This document shows, in pieces, positions 59,141-59,620 of a stretch of DNA of 59,620 nt. The stretch lies in the NCBI GenBank assembly GCA_903851385.1, contig CAINOC010000041.1, positions 1 to 59,620 on the forward strand, written 5' to 3'. Position 1 is the stretch's first letter. The number at the start of each line of letters is the position of its first letter. The notes below the pieces were generated by a model that had not been told where the DNA came from, ran no database searches, and worked only from the letters and a program-made list of their open reading frames with translations. The stretch is from an uncultured Chlorobiaceae bacterium (lineage in GTDB: Bacteria; Bacteroidota; Chlorobiia; Chlorobiales; Chlorobiaceae). The position numbers and the translations under genes are program-made.

Positions 59141-59620
59141 GGCTCTGCTTCTCACCCTGGAATAGTTTTTCAAAAAAGCTTTGGGTTCTTGCGCCTGCAT
59201 AACCCTGAACGGTTTTCATCAGTTTCGATTTGTCCATAGTGCGCGCTTTCTTTGCGACATGACGCACAACACTCTCCTTATCCTCGGCAAGGAGATGAAG
59301 ATTGTTCATGAGATCAATCAACAAAAACTCCTGACTGCTTTTTACGGGAAAGTGAGACCGTTTTATAAAATAGAAGTGCCGTCCGTTCAACGTATGCCGC
59401 CCGTCACGCCTGGTATTGTAGACCAGCTTTTCATTGTAGAGCTGCGTTGTGCCGACTCCAAGCGAGTTATAGCTGTTCAGGGATGCGATATAGAAATGGT
59501 CGTCCTTAAGGAAAGCCCGAACCAGCGTTTCATCATCAGGGGGGAGGTTGCCAAATGCCGTAGCTTGAGGGCAATAATAGACCCCGCCGGAAAGTTTTTG
59601 AAGAACCCCTGCCTGGACAA
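59130..59620 (-). CDS. AbiEi-like (DUF6088) antitoxin, partial at right edge
   Basis: The frame is open to the right end of the window. Visible are LSGGVYYCPQATAFGNLPPD, LNSYNSLGVGTTQLYNEKLV, YNTRRDGRHTLNGRHFYFIK, then FLLIDLMNNLHLLAEDKES and the ending FEKLFQGEKQSHAV. This matches the DUF6088/AbiEi-type antitoxins that accompany AbiEii toxins. Its stop overlaps the toxin-gene start by 11 bases. The N-terminal winged-helix part lies outside the window. Confidence 0.75.
   Translation of the reverse strand, partial: VQAGVLQKLSGGVYYCPQATAFGNLPPDDETLVRAFLKDDHFYIASLNSYNSLGVGTTQLYNEKLVYNTRRDGRHTLNGRHFYFIKRSHFPVKSSQEFLLIDLMNNLHLLAEDKESVVRHVAKKARTMDKSKLMKTVQGYAGARTQSFFEKLFQGEKQSHAV

Overview
The window looks like chromosome from a green sulfur bacterium (Chlorobiaceae, Chlorobium/Pelodictyon type). 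The call rests on a BchP-type geranylgeranyl reductase beside a fused DUF2499-DUF3593 (Ycf49-like) membrane protein, a split atpDC pair, a bacterial family-B DNA polymerase, a flavodiiron protein, a GTP-dependent PEP carboxykinase, dodecin, and the gene order yidC-yidD-rnpA-rpmH-oriC-dnaA-dnaN-recF-dciA. Species is not determined from sequence alone.

Left accessory island (1-6,890). An AAA ATPase plus DUF4276-like cassette runs off the left edge. It is followed by a chain of toxin-antitoxin modules: HigB/HigA-like, HipB/HipA, a RelE-type toxin with an in-frame TGA and its HTH antitoxin, a truncated HigA-like antitoxin coupled to a metallophosphoesterase, and a small orphan antitoxin-like protein. 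KilA-N and DinD-like gene remnants lie among them, and five copies of a CCTATAAG-rich repeat separate the modules.

Replication core (6,895-29,290). A ROK sugar kinase, a PAP2 phosphatase, yidC, yidD, rnpA and rpmH run leftward. oriC-like sequence flanks dnaA on both sides. dnaA, dnaN, recF and dciA run rightward. A flavodiiron protein, polB and mnmG follow on the minus strand, with a parS-like site at each end of mnmG. Then come secD-secF and a SurA-type foldase (plus), and gyrB, yraN and rnhB (minus).

Inserted restriction-like operon (29,339-33,927). This is an hsdR - tcmP - DUF5131 (three-Cys motif) operon with no complete hsdM or hsdS. A short decayed HsdM-like C-terminus lies directly downstream. 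This is the best candidate in the window for an undescribed system.

Housekeeping block (34,395-54,654). It holds rng, dapD, a C-terminal processing protease, the Ycf49-like protein and bchP, glyS, clpS, an LD-carboxypeptidase, atpC/atpD, tRNA-Thr(CGT), a TlpA-like thioredoxin, pckG, dodecin, a SWIM-finger protein with a SNF2 helicase, an acetate-uptake-type transporter and an MFS exporter.

Right accessory island (54,655-59,620). The unit [MFS 3' end - hairpin repeat - yecA-like SEC-C gene] has been multiplied to about three copies. A Panacea-domain toxin-antitoxin pair sits inside the second copy. The third copy ends at a phage-terminase-like remnant that has replaced the 3' end of an AbiEii-type gene, whose AbiEi partner runs off the right edge.
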